64,000 bases of DNA, taken from NCBI RefSeq assembly GCF_004570385.1, contig NZ_SPQL01000008.1:62001-126000 (forward strand). Reading direction: 5' to 3'. The notes beneath the pieces were generated by a model, which worked only from the letters and a program-made list of their open reading frames with translations, made no database searches and had not been told where the DNA came from. Position numbers and translations under genes: made by a program. Below, one piece after another: positions 43,897 through 52,514 of this stretch. The stretch's first letter is position 1, and each line of letters begins with the position of its first letter. This DNA is from Blastococcus sp. CT_GayMR19 (GTDB taxonomy: Bacteria; Actinomycetota; Actinomycetes; Mycobacteriales; Geodermatophilaceae).

Positions 43897-44796
43897 ATGA
43901 CGAATCGGCAGTTCAGGACCGTGTTCGAGGGCGGCAGCTTCTTCGAGGGCCCGCGGTGGCACGAGGGCACCTGGTGGGTGTCGGACTTCTACCGGCGCAC
44001 GGTCAGCACGGTGACGCCGGACGGCGCGGAATCCGTCGTCCTGGAGGTGGAGGGCCAGCCGTCGGGGCTGGGCTGGATGCCGGACGGCGCGCTGATCGTC
44101 ACCTCGATGAAGGACCGCCGGCTGCTGCGCGTCGCCGACGGCTCGACGACCACGCTGGCCGATCTGACCGAGCACTGCGGCGGGCACCTCAACGACCTCG
44201 TCGTCGACACGCACGGGCACGTGTTCGTCGGTGACCTCGCCTTCGACCTGATGGCCATGGCGACACCGGAGCCGACGTCGCTGAAGCGGGTCGACCCGGA
44301 CGGCACGGTGACCGTCGTCGCCGAGCGGATGTGGACGCCGAACGGGATGGCGATCACGCCGGACGGCGGCACCTTGCTCGTCGACGAGACGCTGGGCAAC
44401 CGGGTCACCGCCTTCGACCTGGCCGCTGACGGGTCGCTGAGCAACCGGCGGACGTGGGCGGAGTTCGGGCCGGAGCCGGCCGGCGGGTCGCTGGGCGAGG
44501 TCCTCGGTGGGCTCGACGTCGCCCCCGACGGCTGCACGCTCGACGCCGACGGGTACCTCTGGGTGGCCGACGGGAAGAACGGCCGGGTGCTGCGGGTGGC
44601 CGAGGGGGCCACGGTCGCCGAGGAGATCGCCGCGCCGGAGGGGCTCGGCGTGTTCGCCTGCGCCCTCGGTGGGGACGACGGCCGGACCCTGCTGCTCTGC
44701 TGCGCGCCGGACTTCCTCGAGCACACGCGGGCGCCGGTGCGGGAGGCCGTGCTCCTGGCGGTCGACGTCGAGGTGCCGCACGCCGGACTGCCCTGA
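43897..44796 (+). CDS. SMP-30/gluconolactonase family protein (paralogue 1)
   Basis: A 299-residue six-bladed propeller. EGGSFFEGPRWHEGTWWVSD carries the metal-binding Glu of SMP-30, SGLGWMPDGALIV follows, MWTPNGMAITPDGG supplies the conserved Asn, and LDVAPDGCTLDADGYLWVAD the catalytic Asp region. It probably hydrolyses a lactone in the cytoplasm with a divalent metal. The ATG at 43897 (MTNRQFRTV) starts the family domain directly. A closely related paralogue lies at 61383-62282; the two share long identical motifs. Confidence 0.92.
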   Translation: MTNRQFRTVFEGGSFFEGPRWHEGTWWVSDFYRRTVSTVTPDGAESVVLEVEGQPSGLGWMPDGALIVTSMKDRRLLRVADGSTTTLADLTEHCGGHLNDLVVDTHGHVFVGDLAFDLMAMATPEPTSLKRVDPDGTVTVVAERMWTPNGMAITPDGGTLLVDETLGNRVTAFDLAADGSLSNRRTWAEFGPEPAGGSLGEVLGGLDVAPDGCTLDADGYLWVADGKNGRVLRVAEGATVAEEIAAPEGLGVFACALGGDDGRTLLLCCAPDFLEHTRAPVREAVLLAVDVEVPHAGLP

Positions 44797-44801
44797 CCGC
44801 G

Positions 44802-45929
44802 TCAGCCGACGGCCACCGAGCCGCTCCGGTTCGGTACGAGCTCGACCCAGGTGGTGCCCGGGGTGAGCTGGACGGGCTGTCCGTCCGCACCGGTCAGGAC
44901 CACCGGCTCGCCGGCCGAGTTCTTGGACCAGGTGGCGGCGAGCGTGTGGCCACCGGAGGCGACGAGCGCCTCGCCCGAACCGACCATCTGGGTCTCCGGC
45001 ACCGGGTTGCCGGCCGCGTCGGTGAACCGCGTGTTGACGACGGCGACCCGCAGCACCACGACGTTGTCGGCGCGCAGCCGGGTGCCGTCGGCCTCGACCG
45101 ACGGGGTGGAGCGCTCGGCGCGCAGCCATCGGTTGTCGGGCGGGCTCCACGTCCACGTCGGCGAGCTGAGGCCGGAGAGCTTCAGCCGCACCGCGGCGGC
45201 GGGGGTGCCGGCGACCATGGCGCTCGGCAGCTGGTCCGGGGCGGCGATGGTGAACTGCGCGGCCGGGGCGGCCAGGTGCGCGGCGTCGGCCTGGGCGAGG
45301 AACGCGGCGGGATCGGCGTAGATGTTGTGCGGCGCGTGCCGGCCGTTCAGCCGGTAGAACCCGCCCGCGCCCTGGTCGTAGCTGATGACCTGGAGCCCGG
45401 CGGCCGCGACGGAGTCGACGAAGGGCTGCTGCCCCCCGGAGAAGGCGAACAGCCCGTGCAGCGGCGCGGCGATGGCGGGGTCCATCGGCCGAACCGACCG
45501 GACCGGGCCGATCTGCGGCGGCAGGATGGAGTGGTAGACGGCGACGAAGCGGGTGATCCCGCCCTCGACCACCTCCTCCCACACCAGATCGGCGGCGTTG
45601 AGACCGGTCTGGGGGCGCGCGTCGGCGGAGTTCTCGATCTTGACCGCGAGCGCCGGTCGGGCGGGGACCGGGCCGCTCTCGATCCCGGTCAGCGGCCAGT
45701 AGACCGGCGGGGGCGGGGGCGGGGGCGGTGGAGCGGGCGTGGGTGTCGGCGTGGCCTTCGGGGTCGACGACGGGGTGGGCGCGGCGTCCGGGGTCACGAC
45801 CTGCGCGGCGCAGGCGGCCGAGACGCCCAGCGCCAGGCTCAGCATCAGTGCCGCGGCGAGGTAACGAGGCCGGGACGGCTTCGCCGTGCGGCGGGCCCTG
45901 CCGGGGCGTGCTGCGGCGGAGCGATCCAC
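44802..45929 (-). CDS. DUF3048 (YerB-like) lipoprotein
   Basis: A 375-residue secreted protein. A basic start and hydrophobic segment (LAAALMLSLALGVSAAC) are followed by a Pro/Thr linker including nine consecutive Pro. The DUF3048 domain shows YWPLTGIESGPVPARPALAV, KIENSADARPQTGLNAADLV, ITRFVAVYHSILPPQIGPVR and FAFSGGQQPF. GTG 45929 is chosen because AGGAG lies 8-12 nt upstream. In Bacillus YerB is a membrane lipoprotein of unknown action. The gene is convergent with the SMP-30 gene. Confidence 0.88.
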   Translation of the reverse strand: MDRSAAARPGRARRTAKPSRPRYLAAALMLSLALGVSAACAAQVVTPDAAPTPSSTPKATPTPTPAPPPPPPPPPVYWPLTGIESGPVPARPALAVKIENSADARPQTGLNAADLVWEEVVEGGITRFVAVYHSILPPQIGPVRSVRPMDPAIAAPLHGLFAFSGGQQPFVDSVAAAGLQVISYDQGAGGFYRLNGRHAPHNIYADPAAFLAQADAAHLAAPAAQFTIAAPDQLPSAMVAGTPAAAVRLKLSGLSSPTWTWSPPDNRWLRAERSTPSVEADGTRLRADNVVVLRVAVVNTRFTDAAGNPVPETQMVGSGEALVASGGHTLAATWSKNSAGEPVVLTGADGQPVQLTPGTTWVELVPNRSGSVAVG

Positions 45930-46091
45930 GGGGCGCACTCCTGCCTCGACGAGCCGTACGGACGGGGTGGGGGCGCACGAGCTCGTGCGCCGCTCCCGAT
46001 CCTGTTTTCGGCAGGAGGCAGGGAGAGACAAGCCAAACCGGCGACGAGCCGGGGAGGATGCACCCTCGGTCCGTCGGGCGGATTCCGCTCG

Positions 46092-46778
46092 TCAGAGCCA
46101 GGCGGGCGGTGCCGGGACCTCGCCGGTCAGACCGGAGGCGTCGGCGCGGGTGAGCCAGGCCGCGACCGCCGTCACCGGGCCCTCGACCCGCGCCGTGCCG
46201 GAGCCCCACGTGCGGTCGACGTCGATCGCCACGATCGTCACGTCCGGGGCCTCGCCGCGGCCGGCGAACAGGCCGAGGACCTCGTCGACGAGCGCGACGC
46301 AGAAGGCGGGCGGGAGGTCGTCGAAGGAGAGCCCGGCGCGCAGGTCGACGCCGTGCACCCACATCTCCTTGGCGCGCAACCACGGCACGTCGGTCGCCGG
46401 CACCGTGCGGCCCTGCATGTTGCGCACCTCCGCCGTCCATGCCGAGGCGGGCATCGTCTCGATGGCGACGGCGAGCCGAGCGCAGGCGGCCGCGTAGTCG
46501 GCGCGGAGCTCCTCCGGGAGCTCCTCCGCGGTGGCGGCGATGCCGGCGTCGCGCGCCTCCCGGGAGGGGTACATCGGCGTCTCGACGCCGGTCCGCGCCC
46601 AGGTCAGGAGGTTGACCAGCGCGTCGGCATTGCGGGCCAGGTGCGCGACGACGTGGGCCCGCGACCAGCCGGGCAGGCCGGACGGAGCAGCCAGGTCGTC
46701 GTCGGTCAGCGCGTCGAGGCGGCCGGCGACGGCGAGTTCGCTGTCCGCCCACCAGAGCAGCACCTGGGGCTCGGTCAC
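46092..46778 (-). CDS. Maleylpyruvate isomerase family mycothiol-dependent enzyme
   Basis: A 228-residue DinB-like protein of the TIGR03083/MDMPI family: LDALTDDDLAAPSGLPGWSR then AHVVAHLARNADALVNLL (with the HVVAHLARNADA metal-binding helix), ARDAGIAATAEEL and EMWVHGVDLRAGLSFDDLP. The His of HVVAHL, a Glu and the His of WVHGVDL would bind zinc for mycothiol-linked reactions. GTG 46778 starts the family domain. Substrate unknown; many paralogues of this family detoxify electrophiles. Confidence 0.9.
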   Translation of the reverse strand: MTEPQVLLWWADSELAVAGRLDALTDDDLAAPSGLPGWSRAHVVAHLARNADALVNLLTWARTGVETPMYPSREARDAGIAATAEELPEELRADYAAACARLAVAIETMPASAWTAEVRNMQGRTVPATDVPWLRAKEMWVHGVDLRAGLSFDDLPPAFCVALVDEVLGLFAGRGEAPDVTIVAIDVDRTWGSGTARVEGPVTAVAAWLTRADASGLTGEVPAPPAWL

Positions 46779-47064
46779 GGGGTCGTCCCCGTTCGTGCGG
46801 TCACGCCTGGGAAATCTAGGTGACGCGGGCGTCGGACCGCCCACTCGGACGATGCGATGGTCCGGGCGACCCGGTCGGGAGGCGGCGGCGCGGGGCGGTG
46901 ACGCCGCTTGTGTCCGTCCTGGCCGGGCCCGGCGAGCAGACGGAGGGACGACGTGAACCGGACCGTCCATCCCCCCGACTGATGGACCACCCCATCCCGC
47001 CTGGTTCCGGCCCGGCGATCGGGGTAGCTTCCGGGCTCCACGCGGGTGCACACCGGGAGGCGCC

Positions 47065-48786
47065 ATGTCGGCCGTCGAGAGTTCCGCCGACCGCGCCGAC
47101 CCGAACCGGGCCGAGCCGGTGGCCGACCGCGACCCGGACGTGCCGCTGGACGGCGCCGAGCCCGTGCCCGTCCCGACCGCGCGTGGCCTGGCCGGCGGGC
47201 TGCTCGCCGCGGTCGCCCGGCCGCGCCCCCTCGCCCGGGAGGCGGCCCGGGTGGGCCGGGACGTCGTGAAGATCGTCCGCGGCACCGACGACGTCGGCCC
47301 GTCGGAGCGCGACAAGCGCTTCGCCGACCCGGCGTGGCAGTCCAATCCGGCGTACCGCCGGGTGGCGCAGGCCTACGTCACCCTGGGCGGGGCGCTGACC
47401 CGGCTGGTCGACGACTACGAGGCCGCCGGCGCCGACTGGCGGGACGTGGAGAAGGCCCGCTTCGCCGCCAACGCCCTGGTGAGTGCGCTCGCCCCGACGA
47501 ACACGCTGCCCGGCAACCCGGCGGCGCTGAAGAAGGTCATCGACACCGGCGGCAAGAGTGTCGTCCGGGGCGTCCGCAACATGGTCGGCGACCTGCTGCA
47601 CAACGGCGGGCTGCCGTCGCAGACCGACCGCTCCGCGTTCACCGTGGGCGAGGACCTCGGCGTCACCCCCGGCCAGGTGGTGTACCGGGACGAGGTCATC
47701 GAGCTCATCCAGTACGCGCCGTCGACGCCCATGGTGCGGGAGCGGCCGCTGGTGATCGTGCCGCCGCCGATCGGCCGCTTCTACTTCCTCGACCTGCGGC
47801 CGGGACGCAGCTTCGTCGAGTACGCCGTCGGCCAGGGACTGACGGTGTTCATGGTCAGCTGGCGGAACCCCATGCCGCAACAGGCCGAGTGGGACCTCGA
47901 CACCTACGCCGAGCGCGTGCGCCGGGCGATCGGGGTGGCGAAGGAGGTCACCGGGTCGCCGGACGTGAACACGCTGGGGTTCTGCGCCGGCGGCATCGTG
48001 ATGACGACGGTGCTCAACCACCTGGCGGCCACCGGTGACGACAGCGTGCACAGCGCCGCCTACGCCGTCACGCTGCTGGACTTCGCGACCCGGGCACCGA
48101 TCGGGGCGTTCTCCGGGGCGCGCATGGTGGGCCTCGCGCGGCGGTCGTCGCGCGCCCGGGGCGTCATCACCGCCCGGTCGATGGGCGCCGTCTTCACCTG
48201 GATGCGTCCCGACGACCTGATCTTCAACTACCTCGTGCGCCAGTGGCTGATGGGTGAGGACCCGCCCGCCTTCGACATCCTCGCCTGGAGCGTCGACGGG
48301 ACGAATCTGCCGGCCGCCCTGCACGAGCAGTTCCTGGAGATCTTCCGCGACAACAAGCTGGTCCGTCCGGGCGAGATGACGGTGCTGGGCACGCCGGTCG
48401 ACCTCGGCCGGATCACGGTGCCGACCTTCGTCACCGGCGCGACCACCGACCACCTCACCCCGTGGACCGGCTGCTACCGGACGACGCAGCTGCTGTCCGG
48501 GCCGTCGACGTTCGTCCTGAGCTCGAGCGGCCACATCCAGAGCCTGGTCAATCCGCCGGGCAACCCGAAGATGTTCTATTACACGGGCGGGGATGCCGGG
48601 CCCGACCCGGAGGCCTGGCGCGAGGCGGCCGAGAAGCACAGCGGCAGCTGGTGGGAATCGTGGGCGCCCTGGACGGTCGAGAAGTCCGGCGACGAGGTGC
48701 CCGCACGGACCGAGCTGGGCAGCGCCGAGCACCCGCCGCTGGAGTCGGCGCCGGGCTCCTACGTCCTCGACCGTGTCCCGGCCTGA
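47065..48786 (+). CDS. phaC: Poly(3-hydroxyalkanoate) synthase
   Basis: A 573-residue PHA synthase. TLGFCAGGIVMTT holds the nucleophile Cys307 in the lipase-like box GxCxG, with Asp462 in TTDHLTPWTGCYRT and His490 in SSSGHIQSLVNPPGNPK completing the triad. PLVIVPPPIGRFYFLDL and VSWRNPMPQQAEWDLDTY are conserved class I/II signatures. It polymerises hydroxyacyl-CoA into storage granules. No phaAB or phasin is seen next to it; the two enoyl-CoA hydratases upstream could feed precursors but are 13 kb away. Confidence 0.93.
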   Translation: MSAVESSADRADPNRAEPVADRDPDVPLDGAEPVPVPTARGLAGGLLAAVARPRPLAREAARVGRDVVKIVRGTDDVGPSERDKRFADPAWQSNPAYRRVAQAYVTLGGALTRLVDDYEAAGADWRDVEKARFAANALVSALAPTNTLPGNPAALKKVIDTGGKSVVRGVRNMVGDLLHNGGLPSQTDRSAFTVGEDLGVTPGQVVYRDEVIELIQYAPSTPMVRERPLVIVPPPIGRFYFLDLRPGRSFVEYAVGQGLTVFMVSWRNPMPQQAEWDLDTYAERVRRAIGVAKEVTGSPDVNTLGFCAGGIVMTTVLNHLAATGDDSVHSAAYAVTLLDFATRAPIGAFSGARMVGLARRSSRARGVITARSMGAVFTWMRPDDLIFNYLVRQWLMGEDPPAFDILAWSVDGTNLPAALHEQFLEIFRDNKLVRPGEMTVLGTPVDLGRITVPTFVTGATTDHLTPWTGCYRTTQLLSGPSTFVLSSSGHIQSLVNPPGNPKMFYYTGGDAGPDPEAWREAAEKHSGSWWESWAPWTVEKSGDEVPARTELGSAEHPPLESAPGSYVLDRVPA

Positions 48787-49110
48787 CCACTCACTGCTCC
48801 TGCCCGCTGCTCCCTCTGCGAGCGCGTGACCGCACCGACTCCGTGACGCGGTGTTCCGCCGCGCCGGGAACGCGCAGTTCAGCATGGCCGGCCTTGCGGG
48901 TCGGTCCGGGGGCAGGGGTCTGAACGGTCGGCAGGAGTCCGCCGAGGTCATCCCCGCAACAAGTGCCAAGGCAGAACGGCGGGTCACAGCATCTTCGGGG
49001 CTGGTCGAGCCGTTCCGGTCGTCCTGCAGCACGCGCGCAGGGCACATACCGTCGTCGCGGACCGGCCAGGGGCCCAACCGTCACCGCACACGGGTGACAC
49101 CCCGCCGACC
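48787..49110. other. Non-coding stretch before the c-di-AMP riboswitch
   Basis: About 320 bp between phaC and the riboswitch with no convincing frame. A CATACC at about 49046-49051 could be a -10. It probably carries the promoter of the riboswitch-NlpC transcript. Confidence 0.4.
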
Positions 49111-49248
49111 ACCGCCGAACCGGGCAGCGGCCTCAGCCGCCCCGGACCGGGGACCCACCGCAGCACTGGGGTGAAGCGCGCACCGGCACGAGCCGGGAGC
49201 GCCGGGCGTCCTCCCCGCCCGAACCCGTCAGCTAACTCGGTAGGCGGT
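49111..49248 (+). promoter_or_regulatory. c-di-AMP (ydaO-yuaA) riboswitch
   Basis: ACCGCC at 49111-49116 closes the element with GGCGGT at 49243-49248 (P1). Inside are the conserved blocks CCGGGGACCCACCG, CACTGGGGTGAA and CCCGAACCCGTCAGCTAAC, then TCGGTAGGCGG, as in actinobacterial ydaO riboswitches upstream of cell-wall hydrolases such as rpfA and NlpC/P60 genes. It lies 28 bp before the NlpC/P60 start, so c-di-AMP probably turns off hydrolase expression. Confidence 0.9.
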
Positions 49249-49276
49249 TTCGTGGAGAACAGGAGAACCGTCGTCC

Positions 49277-49795
49277 GTGACGACTACACGCACGTCCTCA
49301 TCCGCTCGTCGTCCCCTTTCCTTGGGACGCCGCGCGGCGATCGCCCTCACCGTCGGCGCCGGTATGGCGCTCACTCCCCTGCCCGCGCTCGCGGCGCCGG
49401 CCGCGGCACCCGTCGCGGTGCAGTCGGCCGCGGTCGTCGCCCCCACGGCGGCCGCGCAGGTCGCCGTCGACACGGCCCTGGCTCAGCTCGGCAAGCCCTA
49501 CGTGTGGGGCGCCGCCGGTCCGAACGGCTTCGACTGCTCGGGCCTCACCCAGTACGCCTACGGGGCCGCGGGGATCGGCCTGCCGCACTCCTCGCGGATG
49601 CAGGCGGGTGTCGGGGCGCTGGTGGCACACGGCGATCTGCAGCCCGGCGACCTGGTCTTCTTCTACAGCCCGATCAGCCACGTCGGCATCTACATCGGCA
49701 ACGGTCAGATGGTGCACGCGCCGACCAGCGGTGACGTCGTGAAGGTCACCGACATCGGCTACATGCCGTTCTCGGGGGCGCGCCGCCTCGCCTGA
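49277..49795 (+). CDS. NlpC/P60 cell-wall peptidase
   Basis: A 172-residue secreted hydrolase: signal peptide (residues 1-40, ending ALAAP), then a single NlpC/P60 domain with GKPYVWGAAGPNGFDCSGLT (Cys87), SHVGIYIGNGQMVHAP (His135, His147). It should cut gamma-D-glutamyl bonds in peptidoglycan stems. There is no binding domain such as LysM. A c-di-AMP riboswitch precedes it, tying it to osmotic or wall-stress signalling. A hairpin follows the stop. Confidence 0.95.
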   Translation: MTTTRTSSSARRPLSLGRRAAIALTVGAGMALTPLPALAAPAAAPVAVQSAAVVAPTAAAQVAVDTALAQLGKPYVWGAAGPNGFDCSGLTQYAYGAAGIGLPHSSRMQAGVGALVAHGDLQPGDLVFFYSPISHVGIYIGNGQMVHAPTSGDVVKVTDIGYMPFSGARRLA

Positions 49796-49801
49796 TCCGA
49801 T

Positions 49802-49844
49802 CGGCAGGGTGCTCCGGTCGCGCGCGCGGCGGAGCACCCTGCCG
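49802..49844 (+). terminator. Strong hairpin after NlpC/P60 gene
   Basis: CGGCAGGGTGCTCCG at 49802-49816 pairs perfectly with CGGAGCACCCTGCCG at 49830-49844 (15 bp, 13-nt loop), 6 nt after the stop. Confidence 0.85.
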
Positions 49845-49979
49845 GGCACTCAGCCGCGTCACGAGTGACTGTCGTGCCCGCGAGTGACGCACGGGGGTTC
49901 CCTCCGTGTCGCACCGGCCGTCCGACCGCCGGTCGCCGTAGCTTCCGAACCGTTCTCGTTCCGGTTTTGGAGGAAGCTC

Positions 49980-51308
49980 ATGGCTGGTCGATCCACGGCG
50001 CGATGGACCGTCATCGGTGTCGTCGCAGCGGTCGTGCTGCTGCTCGTCGTCGCCGGGATCGCCACCTCGGGTGTGGGCGGCGGCCTGCTGATGCTCGGTG
50101 TGGCAGCCGTGCTCGTGGGCCTCGGCGCCGCGATCGCCGGGCATGCCCGCTGGGCGTTCATCTCCACCCGCAGGATCGGCGGGGTCCTGGCGGCCGCCGG
50201 GCTGGCGGCCCTCCTGGTGGGGACGGCGACCGCCACCCCGACCCTCCCCACGGCCGCCTCGTCGGCCGCGACCGCAGCCACGGCGTCGGCCACGCCGACC
50301 CTGTCGCCCGACGCGGAGGCCGAGCGCGCCGAGGCCGTGCTGGCCCACCTCGAGACCGCGGAGTCGGCAGCCGCGGCCGACGCGCTGGTCGGTTCGACCA
50401 CAGGACTGCTGAGCGACGGCGCGACGGAAACGGCCGTCGAGGCCGCCGATCGCACGACTGCCCTCGCCGCCCTCGCGGCCGTCGGGGTCGCGGGCCGGGC
50501 GCCCCGGACCGGCTACGACCGGGACAACTTCGGGTCGGGCTGGGTCGACACCGACCGGAACGGCTGCGACACCCGCAACGACGTCCTCGCTCGCGACCTC
50601 ACGGGCGAGACCTTCAAGCCGGGCACCCGCGACTGCGTCGTCCTGACCGGTCTGCTGGCGGACCCGTACTCGGCCCGATCGATCAGCTTCCTCCGGGGCC
50701 AGGACACCAGTGACGACGTGCAGATCGACCATGTCGTCGCGCTGTCCGACGCCTGGCAGAAGGGCGCCCAGCGGCTGGACAAGGCCCGCCGGACCGCCTT
50801 CGCCAACGACCCGCTGAACCTGCTCGCCGTCGACGGTCCGCTGAACATGCAGAAGGGGGACGGCGACGCGGCCACCTGGCTGCCCCCGAACAAGGCCTAC
50901 CGCTGCGCCTACGTGGCGCGCCAGGTGGCGGTCAAGGTGACCTACGGGCTCTGGATGACCCAGCCGGAGAAGAACGCCATCGCCACGGTGCTCGCGTCCT
51001 GCCCGGCCGAACCGCTGCCCGGCGGCGTCGTCGCTCAGGTTCCTGAGCGGGTTCAGACATCCGCACCCGCCCCGACTCCGGCGGCCGCCCCGGCTCCGGC
51101 GCCTGCCCCTCGACGGGCACCCGCCCCGATCCCGGTCCCGGTTCCCGCTCCGGCGCCTGCCCCCGTGCCGGCACCTGCGCCCGTGGCGACCGCCTATGCC
51201 AACTGCACAGCGGCGAAGGCCGCGGGAGCCGCACCGGTCCGACGCGGCGAGCCCGGCTACGGAACGCACCTCGACCGGGACGGGGACGGAATCGGTTGCG
51301 AGTCGTAG
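49980..51308 (+). CDS. Membrane-anchored HNH (DUF1524-like) nuclease with excalibur domain
   Basis: A 442-residue protein. Two or three hydrophobic helices lie in the first 90 residues, followed by an Ala/Thr-rich region. The nuclease domain reads YDRDNFGSGWVDTDRNGCDT then VQIDHVVALSDAWQKGAQ and NDPLNLLAVDGPLNMQKGD, an HNH/DUF1524 fold. A Pro-Ala repeat region of about 55 residues links to an excalibur calcium-binding end (YANCTAAKAAG, then GYGTHLDRDGDGIGCES). ATG 49980 has GGAGGA at 5-10 nt. It is likely an outward-facing nuclease for DNA nutrient use, competition or wall-associated defence. Confidence 0.87.
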   Translation: MAGRSTARWTVIGVVAAVVLLLVVAGIATSGVGGGLLMLGVAAVLVGLGAAIAGHARWAFISTRRIGGVLAAAGLAALLVGTATATPTLPTAASSAATAATASATPTLSPDAEAERAEAVLAHLETAESAAAADALVGSTTGLLSDGATETAVEAADRTTALAALAAVGVAGRAPRTGYDRDNFGSGWVDTDRNGCDTRNDVLARDLTGETFKPGTRDCVVLTGLLADPYSARSISFLRGQDTSDDVQIDHVVALSDAWQKGAQRLDKARRTAFANDPLNLLAVDGPLNMQKGDGDAATWLPPNKAYRCAYVARQVAVKVTYGLWMTQPEKNAIATVLASCPAEPLPGGVVAQVPERVQTSAPAPTPAAAPAPAPAPRRAPAPIPVPVPAPAPAPVPAPAPVATAYANCTAAKAAGAAPVRRGEPGYGTHLDRDGDGIGCES

Positions 51309-51563
51309 CCGAAGCTCTATCGGCAGGTCTTCGGATGGACGTGAGCCTGACGACCGGGATGCCATCCGAGGACATGCCCGATGATCCTCGCGGGAGACGT
51401 AGCCGCCCCTGGCCCAGCTTGGCGTCGATTCAGCTCGTCGTCGTGGTGACCGGCGGTTTGCACCCAGTCGAAGGGGCTGCGGCTCTCCGCCGTGGCCCGG
51501 TCCACCGGGCCACGGCGCTGACCTCATCTGCCTTCACGCAGTGACGCTGAGAGACCTACGAGT

Positions 51564-51890
51564 TCATCCGCGAGCGCCTGGCCCCCGATACTCGTGGGCC
51601 CGCCTCGCCGCCTCATCGAGGTCCTCGGCCGTCAGCAGCACCACGGTCTTGATTCGCACTGCGCCGGCGAGCGCCGTTGCCAGGCTGATCGCGGCCCCTG
51701 ACACGTTGTCCGGCAGATCAACGATTGCGTAGTAGTCGTCGTCGCCGAACGCGAAGTGCATCGACTCGAGCGTGCCGCCCATCGCCTTGACCGCCTGTTC
51801 GACCCCGGCACGCCTTTTCGTCCCACCCTCCTCGGCGAGCGCCTTGGCGCCTCGCTCTGAGTAGGACCCGTGCCACATGAACTTGGCCAT
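51564..51890 (-). CDS. GYD domain protein
   Basis: A 108-residue protein: MAKFMWHGSYSERGAKALAE then KAMGGTLESMHFAFGDDDYY and AIVDLPDNVSGAAISLATAL, the GYD pattern with a ferredoxin-like fold. Members are small, of unknown activity, and usually multimeric. The ATG is preceded by AAGGAGG at 7 nt. It stands in a gene-poor area. Confidence 0.87.
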   Translation of the reverse strand: MAKFMWHGSYSERGAKALAEEGGTKRRAGVEQAVKAMGGTLESMHFAFGDDDYYAIVDLPDNVSGAAISLATALAGAVRIKTVVLLTAEDLDEAARRAHEYRGPGARG

Positions 51891-52514
51891 CCTCCCGCCT
51901 CCTTCCCGCACATAGACCCGGTCGACGCTAACGAGGTGCACCACCCATTGCGAGGCCCGGGAGCGCGGCGCGACGGAGGTTTCCTCCGACGCATCGTTCT
52001 GGACGTAAGAGTCGCCGCGGCGGTGTGTATCGAGAGCGAATCCGGCGCGACGTCCGTGTGAGGGAACGCACCCGCGCGGAGCTGATCGACGCCGACAGCC
52101 GGAGCTACGCCTCTCCTCGCCGTACCCAGCACATCGACGCCCTCTACCGCGAAAGGGGGCGCAACGGCTCCGACGTCGACCTACTGCACAGGTTGTCACC
52201 TGTGCAGCGCTGAGTCGCCGCCGTGACAGCGCGATACGGTCCGGACACGGAGGGCGCGTGTCCCGCTGGCGGATCGCTGACCAGCTGCAGGCGAGGCGGT
52301 GACGATTGGGGGGCTCTGGACGACGAAGCCGTCCTGGGCAGCCTGTGGTGGCAGGCGGTCTACGACGGCAGTGTCGTCTGTGCGTATAAGCGTGGGTCGC
52401 GGAAGAGGGGCAGGCCCGGGTCAGGCGGCTGCAGCTGCTCCTCGTGGTGAGCCCCGACGGGCCCGATGAGAAGCTCCTCGCACTGGGAAACGACGCCCAC
52501 GGATTGCAGGGGAC
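51891..52514. other. Gene-poor stretch
   Basis: About 620 bp without a convincing gene. Short frames of 60-75 residues occur but have no motif, ribosome site or codon bias. A 24-nt perfect inverted repeat at 52184-52207 is the only distinct element. The last 60 bases contain GGGGAC before the oxidoreductase ATG. Confidence 0.5.
52184..52207. repeat. Perfect inverted repeat
   Basis: CTGCACAGGT at 52184-52193, TGTC loop, ACCTGTGCAG at 52198-52207. It could be a terminator or an operator; it lies in the gene-poor stretch before the quinone oxidoreductase. Confidence 0.6.

Noticed and set aside
45700-45760. G-rich run that could form quadruplex DNA
   Set aside because: It encodes nine consecutive Pro in the DUF3048 lipoprotein linker; no need for another explanation.
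51055-51190. Short tandem GC-rich repeats resembling a CRISPR or minisatellite
   Set aside because: They encode the Pro-Ala spacer of the HNH/excalibur protein in frame and lack unique spacers.
52025-52450. Two short rightward frames (62 and 75 codons)
   Set aside because: No motif, ribosome site or codon bias; likely chance.
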